A stretch of 53,152 nucleotides of DNA, from NCBI GenBank assembly GCA_025499705.1, contig JAFMVE010000041.1, positions 1-53,152 of the forward strand. The letters are read 5' to 3'. Under the pieces are notes generated by a model. That model searched no databases. It was not told where the DNA came from and saw only the letters and a list, made by a program, of their open reading frames with translations. Positions 44,860-53,152 of the stretch are shown one piece after another. Numbering within the stretch: position 1 is the stretch's first letter; each line of letters starts with the position of its first letter. Both the position numbers and the translations under genes were made by a program. Source of the stretch: Carboxylicivirga caseinilyticus. GTDB lineage: Bacteria > Bacteroidota > Bacteroidia > Bacteroidales > Marinilabiliaceae.

Positions 44860-44977
44860 AATAGTATTCAGGTGAATTGCATTTGATTCTTTCTATATCT
44901 GATCACACATTGGTGAAAGCAATTTAATAGAATGAGGAATTTTAGCGATTAATTGTATTTTTATCACAAAAAAAAGA

Positions 44978-45325
44978 ATGGCAAAGAAAAAATGGAAAAA
45001 TCTGGATGGCGTTGTTTTCTCAACGAACCAGGATTTTGATTACCAATATAACGAAGACGAAGAACAGGAAACTCTTGCTCCTTCGCAACAGGATTTACGT
45101 GTGATGCTTGATAAAAAGCACCGGGGTGGTAAAAAAGTAACCCTGGTTACCGGTTTTGTTGGTAATGATGATGATTTAAAAGACTTGGGTAAGATGCTAA
45201 AAAGTAAATGCGGCGTTGGAGGCTCCACCAAGGATGGAGAAATTCTTATCCAGGGCGATTTCCGTGATAAAGTGGTTGATCTCCTCAAGAACGAAGGCTA
45301 TAAGGTAAAAAAGGCTGGTGGTTGA
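44978..45325 (+). CDS. SUI1/YciH-family translation factor
   Basis: A 115-residue protein with the SUI1 fold in the second half (KKVTLVTGFVGNDDDLKDLG, KLKSKCGVGGSTKDGEILIQ, DKVVDLLKNEGYKVKKAG) after a charged N-terminal part (LDGVVFSTNQDFDYQYNED). Relatives of eIF1; in bacteria called YciH, thought to affect start-codon choice, though the role is not settled. No signal peptide. First gene after the repeat island; the next gene follows 83 bases later. Confidence 0.88.
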   Translation: MAKKKWKNLDGVVFSTNQDFDYQYNEDEEQETLAPSQQDLRVMLDKKHRGGKKVTLVTGFVGNDDDLKDLGKMLKSKCGVGGSTKDGEILIQGDFRDKVVDLLKNEGYKVKKAGG

Positions 45326-45408
45326 GATACTGAATCTTAAACCTGCTCGTTTATTATTCTTGATAGTTAAAAAAGATTGCTTCCTTTTTCAGTAAAATGC
45401 TTTAATGA

Positions 45409-46239
45409 ATGATTAATAAACTTCTTTCTTCCCTTTTTCTTTTATTGTTGACTTTGCAGTTGCACGCAGCATGTCCGCCTGATTTTAGGTCTGAGAATGA
45501 AGATTCAAAGCCAAAAAAGGAAATACGCCAGCTTCAGAAAGAAATCAAAAATCTTGATAAAGAATTGGGCCATATCAAGGTAACTGAGCAAAAACTGGCG
45601 GAGGAAGAAGAAATACTAAAAAAGAAAGCCTGGGCCGAAGCCGGCAAACGTAAAAAAAGAAGAAATACAACAACCATCCGTCGGAAGGAACAAAAGATTC
45701 TGGATAAACTTACCGACAAAAGAAAAGAATTATCAGCAGTCAGATCTGAAAAAGATCAGATTCAATCAAATATCAGCAGAATTAATAACCGTATTGCTCA
45801 CCTCAGTGGTGAAACATTAATTACTGAAAAACCGATATCGAAGCCAAGCATCAAAACAGAATCGGAAACTTCGATCAATTCAGATAATTTAAATATGGAA
45901 GTTAAGAATTGGGTTGGAACTCCTTATCGATATGGAGGAACTAACAAATCTGGTATCGATTGTTCAGGTTTAACAACACAGATTTACAAATCGGTTTTCA
46001 ATATTTCATTGCCACGCTCCTCAAGAGATCAATACAGCCAATCGAATAAAATAGCAAAAGCCAAAATTAAACCCGGAGATCTCGTATTTTTTAAAATCAA
46101 CAAAACAGTTGTTAGTCACGTTGGCATATATTTAGGTGATGGTAATTTTATTCATGCATCAACTAGCCGAGGTGTGGTAATCAACAACTTATCTGAACTT
46201 TATTACAAAAAATACTTTATTGGAGGGGGACGCTATTAG
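45409..46239 (+). CDS. NlpC/P60 peptidoglycan hydrolase with coiled coil
   Basis: A 276-residue exported protein: signal peptide (LLSSLFLLLLTLQLHA), a long charged coiled coil (about 35-135), a short Ser/Thr/Lys linker, and a C-terminal NlpC/P60 domain with the triad Cys in GIDCSGLTTQIY, His in VVSHVGIYLGDG and His in FIHASTSRGV. It should cut peptide cross-links in peptidoglycan. The first Cys after the signal peptide (HAACPP) lacks a normal lipobox, so it is probably soluble. Coiled-coil P60 proteins can respond to FtsEX-type systems, which is only a thought here. Confidence 0.85.
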   Translation: MINKLLSSLFLLLLTLQLHAACPPDFRSENEDSKPKKEIRQLQKEIKNLDKELGHIKVTEQKLAEEEEILKKKAWAEAGKRKKRRNTTTIRRKEQKILDKLTDKRKELSAVRSEKDQIQSNISRINNRIAHLSGETLITEKPISKPSIKTESETSINSDNLNMEVKNWVGTPYRYGGTNKSGIDCSGLTTQIYKSVFNISLPRSSRDQYSQSNKIAKAKIKPGDLVFFKINKTVVSHVGIYLGDGNFIHASTSRGVVINNLSELYYKKYFIGGGRY

Positions 46240-46286
46240 GCAAATCCATAAATATTTAATACTTTGGTTTTCGTCTTAACCTTTGT

Positions 46287-47840
46287 ATGAAAAAAACAGT
46301 TAAAATAAGTCCTCTCTTTTTTGTTCTGATCCTCTTAATCATTCCAACATCACTTTTTACCGTTCTGGAATTAAGTTCAATGAATGATCAGGAAGAACTG
46401 ATTGAAGGTATCTACAATAATCAATTGGAAGCTGTTTTATTCTCTACAAATCAATTTGCTGATGATAATGTAAATGCGTGGATCAACGATTTGGAAAAGA
46501 TGACTTGGTCTGACGAAAATACATCATCCAATATTGATCTATACCTGCAGAAGAATCCACAGTGTCAAAACCTGTTACTGCTATCCTATACCAATGATCA
46601 GTTTAACTATAACGACCTGTTGTTGGAAGACCAGAATCTTAGAAAGGAAATAGTTGACTCTTTGGTAAGTGAAACAGCTAATCTTAAACGTCAGTTTACA
46701 TACTTTAGCGAAGGTTACCGAAAACTATCGGCCATTGACCTTGATGTACAGCACTATTCACTAATTACCTTTGTAACCAAACTGAATCAGGAGCTTAAAC
46801 TGGGAATATTTGTAATAGATGCCCGCAAATTTATTTCAGATGTACTATCTCCACGAATGCAACGTATTGCAGGTGATAACTTTATTCTGACAGTAAAGCA
46901 AAACAGTTCTGAACAATTTATATTCAGCACCTTACTCAACACTACTCCTGCTTCGGTAACCGATGAAATTTCGATCTGGCTGCTTCCCGACTACAGCATT
47001 GGCATTCAACCCAAAGGAATAACCATCAGCGATGTAGCACGCAAAAGAGCTTACAATAACATTCTGTACCTGGCTTTGATTGATGTTTTGCTTATCATCG
47101 GTGCCTGGTTCTTCTACCGTAATATTCGACGTGAAATAAAACTGGCAAAAATAAAATCCGACTTTGTTTCCAATGTTTCGCATGAAATACGAACACCGCT
47201 GGCACTTATCAGTATGTATGCCGAAACACTTCACCTCAACCGGGTTAACGACGAAACCAAACGCAGTAAGTATTACAGCATCATCCATAAAGAAACACAA
47301 CGGCTTTCTTCCATTGTCAATAACATTCTTAACTTTTCAAGAATTGAAGATGGAAAGCGGCAATTCACTTTTTCATTGGTCGACATCAATGATTTGATAA
47401 GCGATGTAATGAAAAATTATGCCTACCGCATGGAATCCAAAGGATTTGAAGCACAGGTAAAACTTAACGATGACATCCCATTGATTGATGGTGATGCAGA
47501 AGCCATTACAGAGGCAATCACCAATCTTCTGGACAATGCTATAAAATACAGTAAAGAGATTAAGCAAATAGAATTAACAACTTCATTACAAGACGAATTC
47601 GTCATCGTCACTGTTAGTGATTTTGGTATCGGTATTCCTGCCAAAGAGCAGAAACATATATTCGATAAATTTTACCGTGTAACCAAAGGTGCACTGGCTC
47701 ATCATGCCAAAGGATCGGGTTTGGGATTAAGCATTGTGATGCATATTATGCAGGCCCATAAAGGTTCGGTATCGGTGATTAGTGAAGAACACAAAGGAAG
47801 TACATTTACCCTTAAATTCCCCGTTTCAAAAAATATTTAG
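46287..47840 (+). CDS. Sensor histidine kinase
   Basis: A 517-residue membrane kinase: first transmembrane segment (about 9-27, FFVLILLIIPTSLFTVLEL), a roughly 230-residue periplasmic sensor with no family I recognise, second transmembrane segment (NILYLALIDVLLIIGAWFFY), then HisKA with the phospho-His near residue 299 (FVSNVSHEIRTPLALI), N box ITEAITNLLDNAIKYS, G1 VSDFGIGIPAKEQ, F box IFDKFYR and G2 GSGLGLSIV. No HAMP domain is obvious. It ends 2 bases before the response regulator, so they are a co-transcribed pair. Signal unknown. Confidence 0.92.
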   Translation: MKKTVKISPLFFVLILLIIPTSLFTVLELSSMNDQEELIEGIYNNQLEAVLFSTNQFADDNVNAWINDLEKMTWSDENTSSNIDLYLQKNPQCQNLLLLSYTNDQFNYNDLLLEDQNLRKEIVDSLVSETANLKRQFTYFSEGYRKLSAIDLDVQHYSLITFVTKLNQELKLGIFVIDARKFISDVLSPRMQRIAGDNFILTVKQNSSEQFIFSTLLNTTPASVTDEISIWLLPDYSIGIQPKGITISDVARKRAYNNILYLALIDVLLIIGAWFFYRNIRREIKLAKIKSDFVSNVSHEIRTPLALISMYAETLHLNRVNDETKRSKYYSIIHKETQRLSSIVNNILNFSRIEDGKRQFTFSLVDINDLISDVMKNYAYRMESKGFEAQVKLNDDIPLIDGDAEAITEAITNLLDNAIKYSKEIKQIELTTSLQDEFVIVTVSDFGIGIPAKEQKHIFDKFYRVTKGALAHHAKGSGLGLSIVMHIMQAHKGSVSVISEEHKGSTFTLKFPVSKNI

Positions 47841-47842
47841 CT

Positions 47843-48535
47843 ATGACCAACAAACATTTATTAATAGTTGAAGATGAACCTGATATGCAACAGGGCATAA
47901 AAGACAATCTTGAATTTGAAGGATATACTGTTGACGTGGCTGACGACGGTGAGATGGCGATTAAGAAAATTACCAGTACCCAATACGACCTTATTTTACT
48001 GGATGTAATGATTCCAAAAATAAGTGGTTTTGATGTTTGTAAGCAGGTTCGTCATAAAGGAATTGAGACACCTATCATTTTCTTAACTGCTAAAGGCGAA
48101 GAAATTGATAAAGTTATCGGACTGGAATCAGGAGGTGATGATTACATGACCAAACCATTCAGCCTGCGCGAGCTGATGGCCAGAATTAAAGCCGTACTTC
48201 GTCGGGCAGGCAATCATACCAAAGAAGAAACAGATCCAACCATTAAGATAGGTAAACTGGAAGTAAATTTTGAGAATTATATGGCCAATTGCGATGGCGA
48301 ACCTGTAAAGCTGACAGCCAAGGAATTTGATATTCTCAAATATCTGATCGAACATAAAAACGCCACCATTAGTCGCGATAGTATCCTTGATAATATCTGG
48401 GGTTATGACTATCAACCAACGGCTCGTACCGTTGATAATTTTATTTTAAAACTGCGTCAGAAAATAGAAACCGACCCTAATCATCCCGAAATATTAATTA
48501 CGATACATGGCATCGGGTATCGATTTGTATATTAA
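47843..48535 (+). CDS. OmpR-family response regulator
   Basis: A 230-residue regulator: receiver domain (LLIVEDEPDMQQ acidic pair, phospho-Asp in LILLDVMIPK near 54, Thr in FLTAKGE, Lys in DYMTKPF), then the winged-helix DNA-binding domain with EFDILKYLIEH, ISRDSILDNIWGYDY and RTVDNFILKLRQKI. It follows the histidine kinase by 2 bases and is its partner. The stop codon ends directly at the first base of the convergent LytTR regulator's stop. Confidence 0.95.
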   Translation: MTNKHLLIVEDEPDMQQGIKDNLEFEGYTVDVADDGEMAIKKITSTQYDLILLDVMIPKISGFDVCKQVRHKGIETPIIFLTAKGEEIDKVIGLESGGDDYMTKPFSLRELMARIKAVLRRAGNHTKEETDPTIKIGKLEVNFENYMANCDGEPVKLTAKEFDILKYLIEHKNATISRDSILDNIWGYDYQPTARTVDNFILKLRQKIETDPNHPEILITIHGIGYRFVY

Positions 48536-49300
48536 TCAAATCTCAAGCCATTCTTTAAAAGAACCCACTTTATCTCTGCTAATAAGAATTTTTTCATCAT
48601 CGCAGTTCTTAAGTCTTACCTTTAAACGACTTTGAGAATATGCCATTATATCCTCAATGGCCGAATGTTTGATAATATATTGGCGGTTTATGCGGAAGAA
48701 CATATCCGGATCGAGCAATTCGGTTAAAGCCTCCAGTGAATAATCAATCAGGTACTGACGCTTTTCAACAGTAGTAATGAAGGTACCTTTTCCTTCGCTA
48801 TGAAAGAAAGATATGTCCTCAATAAGAATCGATTTTATATGCTCACCAACCCTTGCTGTAAAGCGTTTTTTATAATCTTTCTTCAACATCTGCCTTACCT
48901 TCTCAATCACTTCAAGCGAAAGCTGATTACTACCAAACCCTAAATGTTTTTTAAAGGCATTCATCGCTTGTTCCAGATCGGAATATGAAACTGGTTTAAG
49001 CAAATAATCAATACTATTTACTTTAAAAGCTCTGATGGCATACTCCTGATATGCCGTTGTGAAAATGATCGGATAATCCACCTTCACCTCATCAAAAATA
49101 TTAAAACTTATACCATCTGCCAGCTGAATATCCATCAACACCAGATCGGGAACTACACCATTTTTAAACCACTTCACAGCATCTTCAACTGAATCCAGCT
49201 CTGCAATAATTTCTATTTCCGAATCATATTGAAGCAACAGATCTCTCATCCGCGCTGCTGCCATTATTTCATCTTCTATGATTACTACCTTCAGTTTCAT
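48536..49300 (-). CDS. LytTR-family response regulator
   Basis: A 254-residue regulator: receiver domain with VVIIEDEIMAAARM, phospho-Asp in LVLMDIQLADGIS and Lys in LLKPVSYSDLEQA, then a LytTR DNA-binding domain (TARVGEHIKSILIEDISFFHS, RINRQYIIKHSAIEDI, RLKNCDDEKILISRD). The LytTR fold binds imperfect direct repeats near promoters. It follows the LytS-type kinase (10-base gap) on the same strand. Confidence 0.94.
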   Translation of the reverse strand: MKLKVVIIEDEIMAAARMRDLLLQYDSEIEIIAELDSVEDAVKWFKNGVVPDLVLMDIQLADGISFNIFDEVKVDYPIIFTTAYQEYAIRAFKVNSIDYLLKPVSYSDLEQAMNAFKKHLGFGSNQLSLEVIEKVRQMLKKDYKKRFTARVGEHIKSILIEDISFFHSEGKGTFITTVEKRQYLIDYSLEALTELLDPDMFFRINRQYIIKHSAIEDIMAYSQSRLKVRLKNCDDEKILISRDKVGSFKEWLEI

Positions 49301-49310
49301 ATTACTGCCT

Positions 49311-50369
49311 TTATTCTTCTTTTTTGATAATTGACATTAACGGAAGTCCTACTTCAAAACTCCCGTTATCTTGATGAATGGTAACTGTTTTATTAGTCAG
49401 GTATCGATAACGTGTAGATATATTCTCAAGTCCAATACCTGTCGAATGTTCTTTATCTGTTTTTTCGTTGATGTTATTTCTAACTATCAGGTAGTCATCT
49501 TTCAAATGAATGGATACTTCAACAGGTTTACTTCGGGCAATAACATTGTGTTTTACCACATTCTCGAGTAACATCTGCAGAGAGAGAGGTACAATCCTTG
49601 CTCCTTTGGGCAGTTCATCCGGAAAACTGACTTTCAGACTATCTCCGTATTTTATTTTTAACAGGAAGATATAATCTTCAACCGCCTGTAATTCCTTTTT
49701 TAGTGCAACGGTTTCTTTATCTTTCATATCCAACACATAACGATACACATGTGAGAGCTTTTTCACATATGCTTCGGCTCTGTCTGCATCGGTATGTATG
49801 AGCTGAATCAATGCATTTAAACTATTGAATAAAAAATGTGGATTAACCTGACTCTTCAACGTTTCGTATTGTAATGCAGTATGTTCATGCTTTAAGCGCT
49901 CTTGCTCCACAGCTGCATCTTTCCACTTTTTAAAGAAGAGTACGCTATTGGTAACCAATGAAGAAAGGATAAGAAAACCAAAAGCAATTTTCAAACTAAG
50001 GCCAACCTGACTGAGAAACAATTCTATATCTATCTCCTCCAATGTTTTATGCCAGATAAAAGCTATTCCAACGGCTAAAAGAATAAAAAAGGCACAGAGT
50101 AAAATCATTCCCACTGACTGGTAAATCAATCGCTTAAGAGGATAAACCAACCATGGCACGTTTTTATCTAATGATTGAACCAGCCAGGCCACACTCTTAA
50201 GCATGGGCCATCCTCCAATGAATGAAAAAAGTGTATTTTTAAGCAAAACAGGTATTGTTATTTCATGGTAGCCCATGATAAAATATACGATCCCATTACC
50301 TATTAAGGCTAGCAACAAAAACTCTTTAATAAATCTGACTACATATTTAGAAACTGACGATTTTTTCAT
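49311..50369 (-). CDS. LytS-type sensor histidine kinase
   Basis: A 352-residue membrane kinase of the His_kinase (PF06580) type. About four hydrophobic segments in residues 12-150, then the phospho-His in SQVNPHFLFNSLNALIQLI and the ATP-binding part SLQMLLENVVKHNVI and HSTGIGLENISTRYRYL. It is the partner of the LytTR regulator. A small cytoplasmic linker but no separate periplasmic sensor domain, so it likely senses within the membrane. Together with the TPR-like protein and TonB-dependent receptor upstream it forms a four-gene minus-strand cluster. Confidence 0.92.
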   Translation of the reverse strand: MKKSSVSKYVVRFIKEFLLLALIGNGIVYFIMGYHEITIPVLLKNTLFSFIGGWPMLKSVAWLVQSLDKNVPWLVYPLKRLIYQSVGMILLCAFFILLAVGIAFIWHKTLEEIDIELFLSQVGLSLKIAFGFLILSSLVTNSVLFFKKWKDAAVEQERLKHEHTALQYETLKSQVNPHFLFNSLNALIQLIHTDADRAEAYVKKLSHVYRYVLDMKDKETVALKKELQAVEDYIFLLKIKYGDSLKVSFPDELPKGARIVPLSLQMLLENVVKHNVIARSKPVEVSIHLKDDYLIVRNNINEKTDKEHSTGIGLENISTRYRYLTNKTVTIHQDNGSFEVGLPLMSIIKKEE

Positions 50370-50400
50370 TGTTGGAGATTAAGTAAATGAATATACCAAA

Positions 50401-51054
50401 TTATTCGTCAATACTATTATTTAATGCTGAATAGGATTGTCTGGCAGCCTCTTCTCCCCAATCCGGATCAATGATCGTATTGGGTTTAAATTGTTGAAAT
50501 TTTTCCAATGATGTTTCAAAAACAGGTAAGGCTTTTTCTGCTCCTCCACCCATAGCTTCGGGACTGTTTTGAATCATGACAGCTTCTAAATAATAGGCCC
50601 TGGGATTATTAACATTTAACTCTTTGGATTTTGCAAGGGCTTTATAAGTTAAGTCCATATACTTCATCCCTCTGTCAATCGGGTTAACAATTATACGAGA
50701 CGGATACAGAAAAGCCTGCAATACAAATAATTCCGATTCATCAGGAGCCACTTTAAAGGCCTTATCAATCCAAACCTGTGCCTGATCAAGAATTTCATCC
50801 CTTCGGCTTCCATCATTCACCTGGAAACTCATCATAACATAGCAGTAGGCTGTATAATACATAGGCTGCCATTGATCGGTTTCAGCTGCACTGATTCGTT
50901 CAAAGGTATTGGCAACTTGCTGGTACTGTTCAATGGTTGTTGACTGGTTCATTTGCCCGATGGTTTGCTGCATTTTTTGCAGGTAAGCATCTTTGGTTCC
51001 ATTCATTACAAATGGATATAAAAATCCGGCAACAATTAAAAAGAAAGTTTTCAT
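50401..51054 (-). CDS. Exported TPR-like hypothetical protein
   Basis: A 217-residue protein with a signal peptide (MKTFFLIVAGFLYPFVMNG) and an all-helical body with TPR-like spacing (AYLQKMQQTIGQMNQ, AQVWIDKAFKVAPDESELFV, KYMDLTYKALAKSKELNVNN). No enzyme motif. It lies between the TonB-dependent receptor (20-base gap) and the LytS-type kinase (31-base gap), so a periplasmic partner of the receptor or a sensor link to the kinase is possible, both inferred from position. Confidence 0.75.
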   Translation of the reverse strand: MKTFFLIVAGFLYPFVMNGTKDAYLQKMQQTIGQMNQSTTIEQYQQVANTFERISAAETDQWQPMYYTAYCYVMMSFQVNDGSRRDEILDQAQVWIDKAFKVAPDESELFVLQAFLYPSRIIVNPIDRGMKYMDLTYKALAKSKELNVNNPRAYYLEAVMIQNSPEAMGGGAEKALPVFETSLEKFQQFKPNTIIDPDWGEEAARQSYSALNNSIDE

Positions 51055-51074
51055 AACGTTGATTTTTAAGTTGA

Positions 51075-53152
51075 TTATAACATGATCATTAAGACTAACA
51101 CGGCCTGTTGTTTTGTTGGTGCCACAATGGCTTTTCCATCGTAATATCCATTCTCATCAGGCGATTGTCGGTATTCGTAACCATAAATATTTTTACGACC
51201 TGTGATATTATTTAGCATTAAATGCAATACAGCTTCACGATTCATAACACGGGTGAGGTAAGTAATATTGAAACTTACATCCTGATAAACATTGGTTTTA
51301 ATTTGCATAAAACCCTCCAGGTTTGGATTATGGTAAGGCCTTTTACTAGCCACCCCATAGGTCAGGCAAAAAAATGAACTCCAGGCAGGAACAAACTGTT
51401 TCCAGACCATTGAGAGATTATGGCGCGATGCATAAGGTGGAGTCACTTCTCCAGGATAATCGCGATACAAACGTTTTGAATCGTTGAAGGAATAAGAAAC
51501 CCAGTAATCCACATTTTTAAAGGTATTACCGTCACGCCAAAACAGATCTATTCCGTTGGATGATCCATACCCCATATTTGTATAATCTTCAGGATTAAAG
51601 CTGAACTCATTATTGAAAATAACCAGTCGATCGTACTCTTTTTGATAAGCCTCAATACGCAATAAACGTTTCTCATTCTTATACTGATAATTTACAATCA
51701 GGTGAGAAGATTGCTCTGTTTGCAAATGCGGGTTAATCTTTAAATAGTCTTCCTGTGGGTTTTGAAAGAATGTACCATATGCCATGGAGATCTGACTATT
51801 TTTGCCTGTTTTAACAGCACCCGACAGTCGCGGAGAGACTTCGGCCTTCTTCAATAGTGAACTATATTCAGTTCGTCCGCCAAAACGAATGGCTACTACA
51901 GGACTGATTTGCCAGTCAGCTTCAGCAAATGCAGCTAACTGATGATTACGATAGTCCAGAAAGGCACCTGCAGCTCCTGCTTTCACATCCTGCCCGTACT
52001 GAGAAATAAACCATTCTCCACCTGTTTTCCATTTGAACGATTCGCTTGTCAGGTGAGTCGCTTTGAATCTTAGATGATGATCCTGATTAACTGTTTGCAT
52101 GTGAATGGTGTCCAGTAGCATCTTATCTTTCGAATACGAATAAGCCCAACCCGACTGAATCATCCATTTCTCATTGATCATATCTGTATAGGTAGTGTTG
52201 GCATACCAGCTCTCATCATTCAGACTTAAATTCTGTGATTGATCTGATGGAAAATTATCATACAGCATTTCCATCCTGTTTAATTGAACAGAGGCAAAAG
52301 CTTTTATCAACCCAGACTGACCTGTTTTATGGCGAAGCATAAATGAGGTATTAAGCAGATTTGGATCGGACTGCCAATTGATATCAGAACCAAACATCTG
52401 ATTATGCAAAGCCGAATTAATATAATCTGCAGTAAAAGCCACGGAACTTTTCTCCCATGCTTTCACCTGAGAAAATCCCGTTCCGACACTCATCAAACTT
52501 AAACTGGACTTATCCTCGTTTTCAAGTCCCAGTGTTTTTAATGCCACAACTGATGATAATGCCTGACCATACTCAGCCGAATACCCACCCGTACTGAATA
52601 ACAAACCATCAAACAACAATGGTGAAAACCGTCCACGGGTTGGAATATTATTCACTTGCGAATAGAATGGATCAGCCACATACATACCATCCATAAAAGT
52701 GCGGGTTTCGTAACTTTCGCCACCCCTTACAAATAATTTACCTTCTTCGCCCACTTTCTGGGTTCCCGGAACATTGTTAAAAGCACCGTAGATATCGCCC
52801 TGAGCACTTGCCGTTGAAGCCACATCAAAAGCAGATAAAACCATCGACTGCTTTTTCTCTCCGTCCTCAAATGTACCTGCTGTGATTACAACCGATTCTA
52901 GTTCATTGATCTTTTCTTCCAGGATGATCTCTAAGAAAGCTACAGCACTGTCTGTTGAAAAAGCATAATTATATTTCTGAAATCCAATGCTGCTGATAAC
53001 AAGTACCTGTTGACCTTTTTCGTAAGTAATTAATTCGAACTGGCCCTCCATATCTGAAGTTGTTCCATCGTAAGTTCCATCGAGATAGATATTGGCTCCA
53101 ACAATGGGTTGTTGCCGCTTATCCATCACTTTACCCTGTATTGCTGTCTGAG
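51075..53152 (-). CDS. TonB-dependent receptor, 5' end beyond the window
   Basis: Partial outer-membrane receptor; the reading frame stays open to the last base of the window (53152), so the signal peptide is outside. What is seen is 691 residues: the CarboxypepD_reg-like domain (QGKVMDKRQQPIVGANIYLD), the plug (SAFDVASTASAQGDIYGAF, GKLFVRGGESYETRTFMDGM, GGYSAEYGQALSSVVAL), then a long barrel. Such receptors import siderophores, cobalamin or glycans with TonB energy; the substrate is not clear, and no SusD partner follows, which argues against a classic glycan utilization pair. It is upstream of the TPR-like protein and the LytS/LytTR system. Confidence 0.9.
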   Translation of the reverse strand, partial: QTAIQGKVMDKRQQPIVGANIYLDGTYDGTTSDMEGQFELITYEKGQQVLVISSIGFQKYNYAFSTDSAVAFLEIILEEKINELESVVITAGTFEDGEKKQSMVLSAFDVASTASAQGDIYGAFNNVPGTQKVGEEGKLFVRGGESYETRTFMDGMYVADPFYSQVNNIPTRGRFSPLLFDGLLFSTGGYSAEYGQALSSVVALKTLGLENEDKSSLSLMSVGTGFSQVKAWEKSSVAFTADYINSALHNQMFGSDINWQSDPNLLNTSFMLRHKTGQSGLIKAFASVQLNRMEMLYDNFPSDQSQNLSLNDESWYANTTYTDMINEKWMIQSGWAYSYSKDKMLLDTIHMQTVNQDHHLRFKATHLTSESFKWKTGGEWFISQYGQDVKAGAAGAFLDYRNHQLAAFAEADWQISPVVAIRFGGRTEYSSLLKKAEVSPRLSGAVKTGKNSQISMAYGTFFQNPQEDYLKINPHLQTEQSSHLIVNYQYKNEKRLLRIEAYQKEYDRLVIFNNEFSFNPEDYTNMGYGSSNGIDLFWRDGNTFKNVDYWVSYSFNDSKRLYRDYPGEVTPPYASRHNLSMVWKQFVPAWSSFFCLTYGVASKRPYHNPNLEGFMQIKTNVYQDVSFNITYLTRVMNREAVLHLMLNNITGRKNIYGYEYRQSPDENGYYDGKAIVAPTKQQAVLVLMIML

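Larger units (their letters stand above)
43470..44977. other. 1.5-kb non-coding repeat island
   Basis: No supported gene between the divergent serine hydrolase and SUI1 genes. The region contains three same-orientation copies of a roughly 200-base element with three hairpins (given separately) and a second hairpin-rich sequence at about 44214-44640. The remaining bases show nothing I can name. Confidence 0.7.

Noticed and set aside
43470-44977. Small open reading frames in the repeat island
   Set aside because: They are short, lack homology and run through the hairpin arms.
51075-53129. Complete TonB-dependent receptor starting at 53129
   Set aside because: That start is a GTG in an open frame that continues to the window end; the family domain is already in progress there, so the gene is truncated by the window.

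Overview
The window looks like a chromosomal segment of an AT-rich Bacteroidota bacterium, most likely of the order Bacteroidales (a Marinilabiliales-type relative is my guess). The evidence is protein content: TonB-dependent receptor with a carboxypeptidase-like N-terminal domain, paired outer-membrane barrel and giant TPR protein, LytS/LytTR pair, Bacteroidota-type LptD, Nfn-type ferredoxin:NADP oxidoreductase, rubrerythrin and rubredoxin fusion. Several intergenic regions also carry the Bacteroidota promoter pattern (-33 TTG/TTTG, about 19 bp, -7 TAnnTTTG). Low-oxygen metabolism with oxidative-stress defence is suggested.

Layout. 0-9.3 kb, minus strand: gyrB, an outer-membrane barrel plus a giant periplasmic TPR protein, ftsE, aspartate aminotransferase. 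9.5-15.7 kb: a small membrane protein and a glycosyltransferase (plus), a Wzc-like tyrosine autokinase and a metal-ligand-less dihydropyrimidinase-like pseudoenzyme (minus), and an EamA transporter (plus). 15.7-16.3 kb: non-coding, with hairpins, GGCGAT repeats and two terminators. 16.3-22.7 kb: TPR protein, DUF368 lipid-carrier translocase, aroE; truA (minus); NTF2-like, eRF1/host-attachment-like, pcm, periplasmic glutathione peroxidase. 22.8-31.1 kb, minus: dcp lipoprotein, aguB, aguA (agmatine to putrescine), dnaA, an MCE/MlaD protein, a cell-wall amidase. 31.2-34.5 kb, plus: lptD, ridA. 34.6-39.3 kb, minus: rplI, rpsR, rpsF, then nfnA-nfnB-dihydroorotate-dehydrogenase-like. 39.6-41.1 kb, plus: flavin reductase-rubredoxin and rubrerythrin. 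41.1-43.5 kb, minus: SemiSWEET, HAD phosphatase, serine hydrolase. 43.5-45.0 kb: 1.5 kb repeat island. 45.0-48.5 kb, plus: SUI1/YciH, NlpC/P60 hydrolase, histidine kinase and OmpR regulator. 48.5-53.15 kb, minus: LytTR regulator, LytS-type kinase, small TPR-like protein, and a TonB-dependent receptor cut by the window end.

Most of the window is housekeeping: replication (gyrB, dnaA), translation (rpsF-rpsR-rplI, truA, SUI1), envelope building (ftsE, lptD, amidase, MCE, DUF368, Wzc) and redox. No complete mobile element, CRISPR array, rRNA or tRNA was seen.

The points most worth a second look are: (i) the repeat island at 43.6-44.9 kb, with three copies of a three-hairpin element and a second nested-hairpin sequence; (ii) an MCE protein and the adjacent amidase that share a related SPOR-like C-terminal domain; (iii) the dihydropyrimidinase-like pseudoenzyme next to the Wzc kinase; (iv) the repeat-bearing non-coding region at 15.7-16.3 kb and the palindrome at the next promoter; (v) the Nfn plus dihydroorotate-dehydrogenase-like trio; (vi) the terminator-shaped hairpin in the gyrB leader.
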